DNA from: Astropecten irregularis
Lineage: Eukaryota > Echinodermata > Asteroidea > Paxillosida > Astropectinidae
NCBI GenBank assembly: GCA_963971285.1
Contig: OZ020246.1
Location: forward strand, 11,329,217-11,393,216
Length of the DNA stretch: 64,000 bases
Direction: 5' to 3'
Made by a program: the position numbers and the translations under genes. Position 1 is the first letter of the stretch; each line of letters begins with the position of its first letter. Positions 22,366 to 33,731 of the stretch are shown here, in pieces. Below the pieces are notes generated by a model, which was not told the origin of the DNA, searched no databases, and saw only the letters and a program-made list of their open reading frames with translations.

Positions 22366-24149
22366 TAGAGGTTCACCAGCAGCTTGATAAGCACATGTTG
22401 TTAACATGTCACAAGGTAATTCAGAAGTTAGGAAACTTCCAACATAAGGCTGAAGATCTTAGTTGGTGCAGTGCCTATACTGTACGTACAGTATTTCTTT
22501 GTTGACTCTCAAAATACATAAATTTATCCATTCAGATTCCTTGTAGTTTATCACAGTGAAAACCAACATGGTTAGTTAAGGAACAACATTTTGTTCTGCA
22601 TTTTTCTGCTTCGAGTCATATGCATCCAAAATGAAATATAAATAGAAAACAAAACATTAGCTATAATCATAGTTCGTTCAAATTTTAATGAATTTTTCAC
22701 TCGCAAACTTTCACCAAGAAATAATGAATGAAAGAACCTCTTTGAAACTACCGGTAATCATAACAGAGCTTTAATACACAACCAGCAATAAGGATAATAT
22801 GTCCATGTTTACATTCGGAGATGTTTAATTTTCCCCCCGGGAATGCAATTTGATCAGTTCTCATTGATAAAACATGTTTAGGCTTGTCTCCTTGGGTCAA
22901 CAATGAGGGTCCAAGTTGTAATTGCTCAATTAAGATGCCTTGTTTGTCTTTTTTGAATTGGGGAGTAATTCTTGGGAGGTGGGCAGTTAAGGAAGGTATA
23001 GATCGCACTGCCTGTCATTTTTATCGATGTCCAGGACGCGTCAATGAAAACGTGTCATCATCTTGGAGCGCGTACTAGCTGGGAACCATGTCATATGCGT
23101 ACCATTCTCTCTGCAGATCATATTACAATTATAATGGAGACTGTTGTATGTTTGCGTAGCTTTGTGCAAGGGGTATGATATCCGCTGGTTGTGGATCTAG
23201 ACGTGGTGGGAATGAAATGGCCGGACATTGTATTATTGCCATGGAGCAGTTTGGCAAGTCCAGCCACGTAGCATAAAAGCACAGCAACCTACAAAGGAGA
23301 TTACAGTTGCTTGACACATGATACGTATGATGAGAGACCGAGGGGTATTGTGGGGAGGGAGCTCTTTCTTCGGGAGTCACGGATACGCCATCTTAAGCAA
23401 GCGCAAACAAGCGTATATACTTGTGTTACATTTTCTTCATTTTCCAACTACGTTCTTCAAAGTGCTTTATGTCACACACACACTCTCCATGCAAGAGAAT
23501 GGAACAGTCTAGATGTCTTCTTTTACATATTAAAAGTTGAAAATTTTGTCTAGTATACTGACTTCATTTGATTGCTAGTGCACATTGTAAATGTCACTTC
23601 CCCTGACTACATCTGTCATGTGATATTATGATATCACTTGATATACCCATGTTATTGCCGCCATTGTGCCTTACTCACTCATTGTGTACTGTGTGTTGCT
23701 ATCTTCCTACATTGGCTTAGTGATTAAGTAATGGATGTTCCTTGAATCATGTGATACATTCAGCCCAAGTCCGGGTGATTCAAATGCTGGATGTGCACAT
23801 GTGGTCTTTTTGAAGTCAGGGTACCAGGCAGGATTCAAGCTTAAGGCCGTATCCCAATTCTCTGGCTGCGGCTGCAAATTACGCTTAGGTGTTCAGCGGC
23901 GGAGAAAACTGATCGGTTTTAGATAAATAACTGTTTAGAGCGACCAGACACATTGTTAAAACCAATCGGGTTAAAACAGTTGTTTTAGCGAATTTAACAC
24001 GCTGCCTGAACGTACCCAGTGTAGGTCTAACGAGTGTCAGTTCACCACTGCTGTATATCACAGCTGTTCTTTTCAACTCCTTCAGTTCATCTTCGCTTGT
24101 TATACAAAATTTATAGCTGCAAAGAAAAAAGATAAAAGAAGAAAAGAGG
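22366..24149. other. Intronic sequence, no exon recognised
   Basis: A weak trace of the tRNA-related repeat (GATCTTAGTTGGTGCAGTGCC) lies near 22455-22500. The longest open frames (86-90 codons) have no recognisable family. Confidence 0.4.
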
Positions 24150-24297
24150 CAAACCAAACATTTTGGATCTCAGGCTGTGCTCCGTGATCATATATGGGTT
24201 GATGTGGCTGGCAGCCAAGGGCATTTATGAATGCCGACAACTCGATCACGTTGTAGCCGCATCTTTTGCAATTCAGCACCCCAGCTGCGAGTAAGGA
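24150..24297 (+). repeat. SINE body fragment, 5'-truncated
   Basis: Matches the body of the tRNA-headed SINE at 47262-47628 in inverse orientation: CTCAGGCTGTGCTCCGTGAT, CATATATGGGTTGA, GGCAGCCAA and CTCGATCACGTTGTAGCCG. The tRNA-derived head is missing, as expected of a 5'-truncated insertion. Confidence 0.65.
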
Positions 24298-25010
24298 TGA
24301 TTAGCCTCCCAAATTATTATTATTATTATCAAAGACAAGTTTACCACAAACCAAGAAATTGAAATGAAATTGCTCGAAGAAGTGAAAACAACAAGAATGA
24401 GCGTTGCCTGTAAGTCTCACAAACGAGCGCACACACGCGCCAACAGGCAGGAATCTCCTCCCATGGACATTGTAACCAAACACCCTGACTTTATTGCGAA
24501 AAGATAAGAAGGCAGGGTATGGTTAAGTCCTGCATTGATCCAATGATGATATCTTGTTCTGTGGTAATATACCTAACCTCCCGTGTTTATTTCATTCTTA
24601 ATACTCGTTTTGGTATATTGCTTTTGGAGAAATAACGCCCCGAGTCATCTATTCCGTATACCTCAAGGGGCTTTTTGTCTTCGTCTCCATGTTCAGTATT
24701 GATCAAACTTGATTTGATTTAGAGAAGTTATCTCTCTCTCTTCACCACTGGAGGTTGTCCTGTTGGTTAAATTTTTTTTCATATACAGGTGCAGCTTGAA
24801 ATGGCCAGTGTGGCAGGGTTTCAACTTCAAGATTGGGTCATTCCATCAGCTTGTGGCAAGAGTTGTCAAATTGTTCTCTCTTTGTTACCTGTACATGTTT
24901 TATTTATTATCTTAAACATGTTACAGTTCTCTTTGTCTAGAAATCGTCAATTGATGGTCTGTAATTTGATTATATGTATATTTGATTATTGATATTATCT
25001 TACAAGTGTC

Positions 25011-25188
25011 AATAGGGCTCTGCGCTCGAGCTATTTATATTTATATGCCCTTTATAATTATCGACAGCTATAGTTACCCGGATGTTTGGACAAACTTCAC
25101 AACGTTTACGTGTATTCAGTTCATTGGGCAACGTGCGACTTGTTTGTCCGAACTTCTGAATGTGACGTCATGAGCGCGGAGCCCTATT
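25011..25188. repeat. Diverged relative of MITE family A, copy 1
   Basis: Ends AATAGGGCTCTGCGCT and GCGCGGAGCCCTATT are inverted repeats resembling family A ends with a changed second block. TGACGTCA at 25163-25170 lies in the same subterminal place as in family A. The centre has TTTGGACAAAC and TTTGTCCGAAC. Confidence 0.65.
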
Positions 25189-25481
25189 AGAATTCATGGT
25201 GAAGTATGTTAGATGGTACTATACTACACAGATCATCCAGCAGTTTGGTGAAATTGCCCATTTCTGGCAGGATACACAATAATGTTTTTGTTAAGTTTCT
25301 AACACAAAACGGGAACTGTTGCATAGTGTTAACCATGTTAACAGCAGTATGTAAGACACAAAGGAAATCTTATAGTCTTCATGTCTTGCATGTTACATTT
25401 TCTTCTTAGATTTGAGCTGGATTTCTGCAATTCCGCCCTAAATACATGAATATTTGGTATACATACTTATTACTTAACATT

Positions 25482-25794
25482 TATTAGACTCTGCGCTTGT
25501 GACATCACATTCATAGTAACCACTTGCTTTGAGTACTCAGATGTTTGAACAAACAAGCCTCGTACGTATGGCTTAGCAAATAATGTCAACTCAATCATTC
25601 AATCATGAGGTCATGGTGCAAATTTCAAGAAACTTCAAATTTGTGTGATTTTTTACATACAAAATTTGTAGCAAATGCATTCTTGCAAGGCCTTACACCA
25701 TATGTAAATGTTGGACAATGTTGTCCGAACATCCAAGTAACTATAGCTTTCCCTACAGGCCGTATTCTATAAATAGCTCAAGCTCGGAGCTTTA
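25482..25794. repeat. Diverged relative of MITE family A, copy 2 (longer)
   Basis: Begins TTAGACTCTGCGCTTGTGAC and ends TAAATAGCTCAAGCTCGGAGC, the inverse of the ends at 25011-25188. It has the same TTTGAACAAAC and TTGTCCGAAC subterminal blocks, with extra central sequence. The CRE-like site is imperfect (TGACATCA). Confidence 0.5.
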
Positions 25795-26073
25795 TCACAT
25801 TGACGAAATTGAAACACATTTAATTTTAGGGTGAACAAGCGATACTCTGACTGTTTCATCTCTTGATTGATAGCACATAGTGTGATTAAGTACGATCGAA
25901 GAATTATATGCGAACGCAAAAATAGTGGTGAAATTAATCCTCTTCAAATCCAGAAATCAATATCCATCGACAGTTGACAGCTTCCTCGTTGAAGTTAAGG
26001 TAAACCCCGAGATGAGCGAGCAAGAGACAAAAAAAAAAAATCACAGCAAGTCGGACCTAGATGTTTTCAGAGA

Positions 26074-26400
26074 TGGGCAATTCCAGCGTAACGGACATGA
26101 CAATCTCACATTTTTTGCCTTATTCAGAGGATCACAAAGTAGGATTGGCAGTTTGCAAGCAATTTTAATTAGGCTTATCAGACACATTTAACTAGCAGTG
26201 ACATATGTAGTAAATTTTATGTAATTTCATTGAACAGTTGTAGAGAAAATGCACTTCTTGTGACCGTAATGGACATGACACCAATTGCCACTTTAAAAGT
26301 GTTAATTAAAATTGTTTGCAAACTGCCAATCCTACTTTGTGATCCTCTGAATAAGGCAAAAAATGTGTGATTGTCATGTCCTTTACGCTGGAATTGCCCA
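26074..26400. repeat. Foldback element with ~95-bp inverted arms
   Basis: TGGGCAATTCCAGCGTAACG at the left returns inverted as CGCTGGAATTGCCCA at the right. The arms (about 26074-26170 and 26305-26400) match almost base for base around a ~135-base spacer. No coding capacity. Confidence 0.8.
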
Positions 26401-26447
26401 GATGCAACTTTTCAGATTTTAATCTGAAATCAAAATTTCTTTTTCTA

Positions 26448-26990
26448 TTTTTCATTCCAATTCCGATTGTTGTCCCCTTAAAATGTTTTTGAATTGTACA
26501 ATTGATTTCCAAGTCTGCTTTGATGACAGGGCTCAAATTGGGCTGAAAAAAAGTACTATTTTTCATTCCAATTCCGATTGTTGTCCCCTTAAAATGTTTT
26601 TGAATTGTACAATTGATTTTCAAGTCTCCCTTGATGACAGGGCTCAAATTTCGTGGAAAAAAAGTACTTGACAGCAGGTCTAGTAACTGGAGCATTTTAC
26701 TAGACCTGAACTTTTTTTCACTAGACCTGTGACATGTACTATATGAGGTTGAAATCTTTGGTCATGATCTTGCATCATTTCCTCAAAAGGTGGAGGTTTG
26801 TTCAATACAGTTTGCTAATAAAGTATTCAAGAAATAAAGCCACAAAATCATCAATTTAGGCACCATTTTAATTATGCAAGGAAAACAAAATCACTAGATA
26901 GCCGGATTTGTGTAGAACACTCGAATCACTAGACCGAAACTGAAATCACTAGACTCGGTCCACGGTCTAGTGGATATTTTGGGCCCTGGA
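26448..26990. repeat. Two-copy 110-bp tandem repeat and adjoining GGGCCC-ended element
   Basis: A ~110-base unit (TTTTTCATTCCAATTCCGAT to GGGCTCAAATT) occurs twice in tandem, 26448-26558 and 26559-26670. The second unit runs into an element from ACAGGGCTCAAATTT (26637) to ATTTTGGGCCCTGG (26990), whose ends are loosely inverted. That element contains five CACTAGACC/GGTCTAGTG-type short repeats. Confidence 0.55.
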
Positions 26991-27714
26991 TGATATTCAC
27001 TTTATATCTTCTGCCTTGAATCGTGCTGTTTGTCTGCACACAGCGTGCAAGTGATGGACATGTATCTATAACTTTAATAGGCGGGCATTATCAGATTTTG
27101 TGGGGCATAGGCCACTTGCATCTCTGGGTCTTAGCTGTAGGCGTGAATGTTGTGTATTAGAGGACGTTGGAGGGCTTGAAGATGGAACGTATCCAATAAG
27201 AGTAGGTCATAGTCTGATCTGATATGCACAGTGTCATCTACAGTTAGTTGTCAAGGAGTCTGTATTTATTAGTAACCACTACATTTCACTGCTTCAGATG
27301 CTAGAGCTCTGAATAAACACAGCGGCGGGTCAGAATAACACAGATGGTGCTGAGTTACCTTTCTCTGTTTCTCTGATTTTTTATTATTTTTTTTCTTTCC
27401 GGCCGCACACTTCACGGAATGACAAGCATTAGCGTTCATTGGTTGTCAAGACTTTTTTTGGTTAAATGTTGACGTAGTTGTTTTTTTTTTTTGTTTTTTT
27501 TTTGGTGAGCTGCTTCGTGATGGTTTTGAAGTATGGGCAGAGAGTGATGTGTTAATTCTAGCATCACCTGAGGACTCTTAATTCTCATTGTGCCACTGCC
27601 TACCTTTGAAACTAAGCTGGCCCTGTGCCAGGGTCGGACTTGGTCCGATTTTTTCAGATTTCAGCATTGGTTTAATACAGACAGCATTGTTGTGTTCACA
27701 CAGTATATTTCTCC

Positions 27715-27876
27715 AATAGCGCTCCGCACTAATGACGTCACAAAATCCCCAGATGTCAGACAAACATTGACTCACACACATAGTGTACATGCACGCGCAC
27801 ACCCACGCACGTTTGCATGGTTGCAATGTTTGTCTGAGGTCCGGTGCTATTTTTAGCACAAGTGCGGAGCGCTATT
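27715..27876 (+). repeat. MITE family A, copy 6, next to a second MITE fragment
   Basis: AATAGCGCTCCGCACT at the left and GTGCGGAGCGCTATT at the right, with TGACGTCA at 27733-27740. It abuts a fragment of the 18763-type element at 27878-27990, about 100 bases before the last exon of the host gene. Confidence 0.85.
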
Positions 27877-28079
27877 AATATGTATAATACATGATTGGTA
27901 AAGGTCACAGGACAGCACTCACACTTTGTCTGATCCAACATGTACATGAAATAATAAACCTGTGAAAATTTGAGCTTAACACATATTACACTATTTTTGG
28001 TAGCATGATGATTTGAAAGTTAATATAATAATTTCATGTCCATTCTTTTTTCTTCTGTTCTTTTTTCCTCTCCTACCAG

Positions 28080-28416
28080 TAATCTGTTCAAGCATCACAA
28101 GCTTCTATCCATCGTGGAAGGTGCTCCTATGCCCGCCCTGGCTGCTGTCAACATGAAACGGGACGAGCCTAACGCCCCGGCCGACCTCCTGCGAGACTCC
28201 AACAACTGGGACGGGCAGAACTCCGGCAGCCTCGTTGTGTCCGACAACTGGGGAACCGTCAGCCTCCTGGCTTTCGTCTCCGGCATCCTAGTACTAGGCT
28301 TCTTCGTGCATTTGTTATACCGCAACCGGAGGAAACGAATGAAGCCGATCACTTGGAAGAAGAAACCTGCTCGGCTTCTAAGGAGAGCCAGATATTCCAA
28401 GATTCCCTCCGTATAG
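28080..28416 (+). CDS. Last coding exon, type I membrane protein C-terminus
   Basis: Opens after a TTTTTTCCTCTCCTACCAG acceptor and runs 111 codons to TAG (28414-28416); its first base completes the Ser split from 13451-13452. It reads NLFKHHKLLSIVEG, then a polar stretch with acidic residues. One hydrophobic segment follows (TVSLLAFVSGILVLGFFVHL, about 28256-28320). A strongly basic tail (RNRRKR, KKKPARLLRRAR) comes next. The last seven residues are YSKIPSV, where YSKI fits the YxxPhi sorting signal for endosomes and lysosomes. Basic residues after the membrane segment and the upstream NIS sequon predict C-terminus in the cytosol. The exon is clearly GC-richer than its flanks. Family not recognised; a lysosomal or cell-surface glycoprotein or ectoenzyme is a guess. 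A possible ATTAAA poly(A) signal lies at 28792. Confidence 0.85.
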
Positions 28417-29104
28417 CGTCCCGGAATAACAGCTCCTGTGTATGATATGTAAATATGATTTGTACATACAGTTTTTTATACCGTTGTATACTTACAACAT
28501 GTATATTATTTAAATTATGTAGTCATAATGCATATGTATTTCAGGGACAGTTACTGAAAGTTACTGGAATGTCTTGTACAGTTACTTGGTTTAAATACTG
28601 TACAAGGTAGAAGGTTCTAGGTAGATTTGAGAAGGAGGTCTGCTGTAGATCGTGCAGAACTCTGCTAGTCTATAGACGGCGATCAATTGGAACAAGTAAG
28701 AACTTGTTTGGAGGAGAGTCGATATTCTCCCTCGCTGTGGTGCAGCTAAGTGTATGTAGGCAGGGTCCAATTTGTTTTTTCATCAGGTCAAATTAAAATA
28801 CAATATTCTTTTTAAAGATTCTCTTCTTCTATCAATTTGGTTGGGTTTTGTTTGTTCTTATTTCGTAATGAAATTAGTTTCTCCAGTGTATTGCTGCTGT
28901 TTTCAGGGACTCTAGCTGTGTAAATCTGGTCTCGTCCCGTCTTTCTCCGCTGCTGGTAATCAATGTTTGGTGCATCAAGGTTTGTGTCTGTCTGTTGTCT
29001 GTCTGTGTAGTTTTTTTTATATCCATTTCCCATCCACCCACGTTTCATCTGAAGTAGTCACCTGTGTTTCTTATTTTATCACTAAAGGTCTCAGTATCAG
29101 TAGT
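28417..29104 (+). other. Probable 3' UTR and downstream region
   Basis: AT-rich, without a recognisable gene. ATTAAA at 28792-28797 is the nearest poly(A)-like signal downstream of the stop codon; the real 3' end cannot be read from sequence alone. Confidence 0.45.
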
Positions 29105-29468
29105 TAAAGGTAGTATCATACTTTGGTAAGAGACCAAAACAGAAATGATCACAGATTTACGTATAACTTTCAGGGTATGAGGATGATGCTAGTAGAAACT
29201 TACCGTTAAAATTTTTCCGCCTGAAATGGTGTGTTTATCCAGAAATTAGTAAAACAACGACCGAAAATCTTTTTGATCTTTTAGAAGATCAAAAATAAAA
29301 GAGAAAAGACTTAAGAAATACTGTGGCTGTTTTTCACTGTTTTCTCAAAAAGTGGGCAACGTATGGGACTGAAATTTTCACAGATGACTGTTACTGTATC
29401 TTCCTTGATATTTTTGCTCATAAATCTGCATTTCTTTGTCCAAAAACCAAAGTATGATATTACCTTTA
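29105..29468. repeat. TAAAGG MITE family, full copy 1
   Basis: Terminal inverted repeats of about 23 bases: TAAAGGTAGTATCATACTTT and AAAGTATGATATTACCTTTA. The centre carries the inverted pair TTTTGATCTTTTAGAAGATC. Size 364 bases. The family has at least five full copies in the window plus fragments. Confidence 0.85.
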
Positions 29469-29486
29469 ATGTGACCTTTTCAAGAA

Positions 29487-29680
29487 CAATGGACCTTTCC
29501 CATGAAATATGCTAATTAGATACACGCACGCGCAAATGCATCACTGGTTGGCAAGCTATATGCCGGCTGCGTTGTATGTGGTACGTACGTGCGTAATGTA
29601 GCTGCAACTTCCTTGCCATCCAGTGGTGCATTTGCGCATGCGCGTATCTAATTAACATATTTCTTGGGAAAGGTCCATTG
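29487..29680. repeat. Palindromic MITE, CAATGGACCTTTCC ends
   Basis: Arms of about 65 bases (CAATGGACCTTTCCCATGAA and its inverse TTCTTGGGAAAGGTCCATTG) continue through TAATTAGATAC and GCGCAAATGCATCACTGG. Short spacer with ACGTACGT. No coding capacity. Confidence 0.8.
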
Positions 29681-29707
29681 CAAAAACAAACCAAAAGTCA
29701 AGAGAAT

Positions 29708-30034
29708 AGGCCTTTCTTTTGTTTACAAACATTGACTGGTGGTTGGCAATACTTGCAAATGGCCAAATGTTGCAAATTATTTTGTCTTCTTGACAGGCGG
29801 CGTGACCAAATTCAACATTTTTACAAACTTTCCATAGCTGTACAAACTACATAGCATCATTGCTTGTGTTGTTTGCATTACATTCAGTAATATCTTTCAA
29901 TGTTAATGGAACGTTGTGCACAAATTGTGATCAAATTGTGGTTATTTTTTATGCCCAGCTTTGATGGCTCGCCATAGTTTCCGCCATCTTGGTTGTCAAA
30001 AATTTGTGCTGTGACGTTGCAAAAGAAAGGTCTA
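29708..30034. repeat. MITE family C, copy 2
   Basis: AGGCCTTTCTTTT at the left and AAAAGAAAGGTCT at the right; the internal sequence is homologous to 17714-18019 throughout. It lies 27 bases after the previous palindromic MITE. Confidence 0.75.
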
Positions 30035-30381
30035 TTATATTCACGTGGGCTTACCTTTCAAAAGCGAAATTGGACATGCCTGAAAACTGCATTGACATTA
30101 AAATGCATTGAGTGTGTTTGTCTAATTCATATCGGTTGACAAGCTTTGTGCCTTTGTGCTTTGACTTGTGCGGATGAGAAATCTTTCGGCTATTAAACAT
30201 CTCAGGAGGATTTTACAATAACATTGTGTTATTGGTTGGACTCCTGTGTACATCTCCTTGTCTCTATGTTATTGGACTTGGCAGCACTTTGTCTGTGTAT
30301 GCAATACATCTAGTCTCCTTGTGATCCGTTATACAGTCTTACAGGCCCTGCTATCAGGGTAATAAAGAGAAAATGTCTTAA

Positions 30382-30747
30382 TAAAGGTAATATCATACTT
30401 TGGTTTTTATCAAAGAAATACAGATTCATGAGCAGAAGTATCAAGACAGATACAGTAACAGTCATCTGTGAACATTTCAGTCCCATACGCTGCCCACTTT
30501 TTGAGAACTTAACAATGAAAAACAGCCACAGTATTTCTTAAGTCTTTTATCTTTTATTTTTGATCTTTTAAAAGATCAGAAAGATTTTCCGTTGATGTTT
30601 TACTAATTTCTGGATAAATACACCATTTCAGGTGGAAATATTTAAACGGTATGTTTCTACCACCACCATCTTCATACCCTGTAAGTTATATGTAAATCTG
30701 TGAATATTTCTGTTTTGGTTTCTTACAAAAGTATGATACTACCTTTA
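30382..30747. repeat. TAAAGG MITE family, full copy 2
   Basis: TAAAGGTAATATCATACTTT at the left and AAAGTATGATACTACCTTTA at the right, 366 bases. Inverse orientation to copy 1, judged by the internal order. Confidence 0.85.
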
Positions 30748-30888
30748 ACCACAGTGAACACTAATAAACTGTATTTAGTTGTAGTATGGAGGAAAAGTTG
30801 TAGGATAGAGTGATTCCTTGCCAAGAACTTTTGTCAATTTCTTCTAATCATCAAATAACCACAATGAAATCTGACTGGATCAATCTTA

Positions 30889-31081
30889 AATGATCCTTGG
30901 GATATAGCAGTGTGTGAATGGTTTCATGGCTCCTGACTGCCAAACAAACAAAGATATTTGACTATTAGGGACACCACCAACGTAGGACTGTATAGCTCAG
31001 TTGGTACGAGCGCCGGTACAGTATTTCCGGGGGTTGCTGGTTCGAATCCTACTCCAGTCAATTTTTCTCTGTTCACTTTTC
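30889..31081 (+). repeat. tRNA-related SINE-like repeat, copy 3
   Basis: Same body and tRNA-like part as the copies at 4550 and 11550. Here the acceptor ends GACTG and CAGTC pair, TAGCTCAGTTGG is A-box-like and GGTTCGAATCC is a perfect B-box. The anticodon arm is irregular, so a working tRNA is unlikely. Confidence 0.7.
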
Positions 31082-31184
31082 ATTTTTTTTCTTCTTCAGT
31101 TTTTCTTCACATCAACAGTTTGTCTTAATCAGAAATCAATCAATTAGTGAACTTTACAAAGAAATGATATTTGCATGTTCTTGT

Positions 31185-31300
31185 CCTCTTGTCATTTAGC
31201 CTTTGATAAAGATCCTGATAAAGATTGAAACGTGTCAGGCCATCCTATAAGCTCCAAGCACTATTTTGGCTGATGAGTAGTTTGCTGCAGTTTATTACTT
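31185..31300 (+). repeat. Interspersed repeat with stem-loop plus GAAACGTGTCAGG
   Basis: Inverse copy of sequence at 48720-48910, including CTCTTGTCATT, CCTTTGATAAAGATCCTG, GAAACGTGTCAGGCC and the CTGCAGTTTATTA downstream. Related ends occur at 49305-49360 and 63976-64000. Confidence 0.6.
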
Positions 31301-31845
31301 GTATTAAAATGATATTTAAACAATGTTTAGACTATTATTGTTTTTTAGGAATTTAACACAGACACCAATGCAAATTGTACTCCTGGTAGAATACCTCATG
31401 AAATCAGTGGACTGTTCCAGCTTTGCCTCGCCCACCTTTAGGAATGCCACATGTTTACATACCGCATTTGACCGAGTTTGACCAAGGTAAGGGCTTTCGT
31501 GTCCACCAATTGGACAATGCACATACATGTAGTTTGATTGACAGGCCGGAACGGTCTATCATGCAAAACAGGCTTTAAATTGAGCCCAGGATCCTACCTT
31601 GTTTTCCCCATCAAGGTATCTCTATCTGCAACGAGGTGCCCCTCTTGGAGCCAAGCTGGACTTGCCCCTCCAAAAAAAAAATCAAATTTATACAAATGCA
31701 CCCCTGTGTGCCTCCTCCTCTATCACAATGTATCTGTACCTCATATTAGATACCGGTATGGCTTCCAAGTGCAATGAATGCAATTCCGAAGCTGATATCA
31801 TTGTAAATGAATATACAATTTTGACTCTGGTTTGGTACTCTCATG

Positions 31846-32199
31846 TAAAGGTAGTATCATATTTTGGTTTTTGTCAAAGAAATACAGATTCATGGGCAAA
31901 AATATCAAGACAGATACAGTAACAGTCATCTGTGAAAATTTCAGTCCCATACGGTGCCCACTTTTTGAGAAAACAGTAAAAATCGGCCACAGTATTTCTT
32001 AAGTCTTTTCTCTTTTATTTTTGATCTTTAAAAGATCTCAAATCATTTTGGTCACTCTTTTCTGGATAAATACAGCATTTCAGGCAGAACAGTTTTAACA
32101 GGATGTTTTTACCATCACCATCTTTATACCCTGTAAGTTATAGGTAAATCTGTGAAGATTTCTGTTTCGGTATTCTACCAAAGTATGATACTACCTTTA
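31846..32199. repeat. TAAAGG MITE family, full copy 3
   Basis: TAAAGGTAGTATCATATTTT at the left and AAAGTATGATACTACCTTTA at the right, about 354 bases; internal blocks as in the other copies. Confidence 0.85.
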
Positions 32200-32943
32200 A
32201 GAATATTTATGAATACGGTATTCTGAATATACAAACATTAAAGGGCAATTGAGTTTTGTGTTTCAGTAATTTTAGGATATAAGCTTTCTTTGGAGAAGGT
32301 TCTGACATAGGTTTAGTTTCTTTGTCTTATTCAGAGTTGTATTTTAGAAATGTCAATGATGCACAACTTTTTTTTAACCAGGTCAGAAAGTTTGATATTA
32401 TTCAATTTGTACATTTTGACCATTTTATATGATAAACATTGAATAATTATTCTCCTTATGTATGGTAATAGTGGCATTGAACACTATAAATAGTTCCATG
32501 TTGTTTTGTCTAGATTGAACAAATAAACAAATTAATAAATTCAGAGAATTTGTGAATAATAATAACAAAAAGAAAGAAAAGAATATAACATTTTAAAGTA
32601 GCAGTATTTGTCTCTTGTTGTTGAGTAAAGATTAATTTTTTTTATCCCTAGATATATAAATTCCCAACAGTATGTACCCTTCTGCTACAGTATTCTATTT
32701 GTTCAGCCGCCAAAACAAATGAATGAATAATTGAAACAAATAAAGAAATCGAAAAAGCAACATTTGTTGAATTAATGAATGCATTTAACTCCTTTCGTGT
32801 AATTGACAGGATAAGTGGATACCTGCACACAAAAAAGCAAACAGATCCCATTAAGGGTAATTGTGTGTACATGAAATTGTACTTCTCACTGAAATATTGG
32901 AGACTGAATTATAAAAAGTTACTTTCCTTTCCTATAAACTCAC

Positions 32944-33057
32944 GGCCTGTTTGTTTCGGACGAATCCTGCGGATCCGGATCCCGATCCCATTTTAGCGTA
33001 CCATGCATAGGAGAAGGATCCCAAAATATCGGATCCTTTGCGTGAAACAAACAGGCC
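32944..33057. repeat. Palindromic MITE family D (GGCCTGTTTGTTT), copy 1
   Basis: Ends GGCCTGTTTGTTTC and GAAACAAACAGGCC. The interior is rich in GGATCC repeats. Copies in the other orientation lie at 38524-38645 and, in the duplicated block, 50489-50610. Confidence 0.8.
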
Positions 33058-33731
33058 CTCATCAGTTACAGTTTTAGAAACCACTTGTCCTTTCCTTTAT
33101 AGTTTTGGGAACCACTTGTCCACAATTACCCGATTATGCTGCAACTGACATGTTCGACAAGTGTTTTGAGATGTAAAATTAGGAAATCTATAGACTGTTT
33201 ACAAGCTTTCAATTAAATTATCATCCTAAACAGCACGAGTCATGAAAAAAAAAACACTTTTTGTGGCCAAATTCCAAGCAATTGTTTGGTCCTTTTGTTA
33301 GGTACGCGTGGCGTTCGTCTGCCAACTTATTGGAATATACCATTCGCTTTTGGGGTGATGTATTTTTCATTGTAATGAGGAGTACCACAATAGGGTACAT
33401 TTAACATGGACTAGTATTTATCTCCCACCATTTAAAGTGTTATATGGGTCTAAATATTTGTTTATCAAATTAAGGAGAGCAATTGGGACGAAAAACTACC
33501 AGAAATTAAGTTTGAATGTTTTAAATATTACCCCCACCCTATCAACCGAGTAACGACGTCCCCCTCTGACAAGTTTTGGTAAAGACTGATAAAAGGTCAT
33601 AAGGTCGTCGGCTGTTATCTCAACAGGAACGTCTGCCACACACTTGCTCGGAATAATTGAGCTTTTTAGCTCGAAGTCACGCCTTCTACTTGTTGAGTAA
33701 ATGCATAACTTTTGGAGGACACTTTTGCTAA

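Larger units (their letters stand above)
13453..28079 (+). other. 14.6-kb intron joining exons 13323-13452 and 28080-28416
   Basis: Donor GTGAGT at 13453 and acceptor TCTCCTACCAG ending at 28079. It contains most of the MITEs, the 79-bp satellite and a LINE fossil listed separately. No further exon in phase between the two was recognised, although small exons could be missed. Confidence 0.7.

Noticed and set aside
13323-28416. Phospholipase B1-like C-terminus
   Set aside because: A C-P motif before a membrane segment was reminiscent of PLB1, but no further residues could be aligned with confidence.
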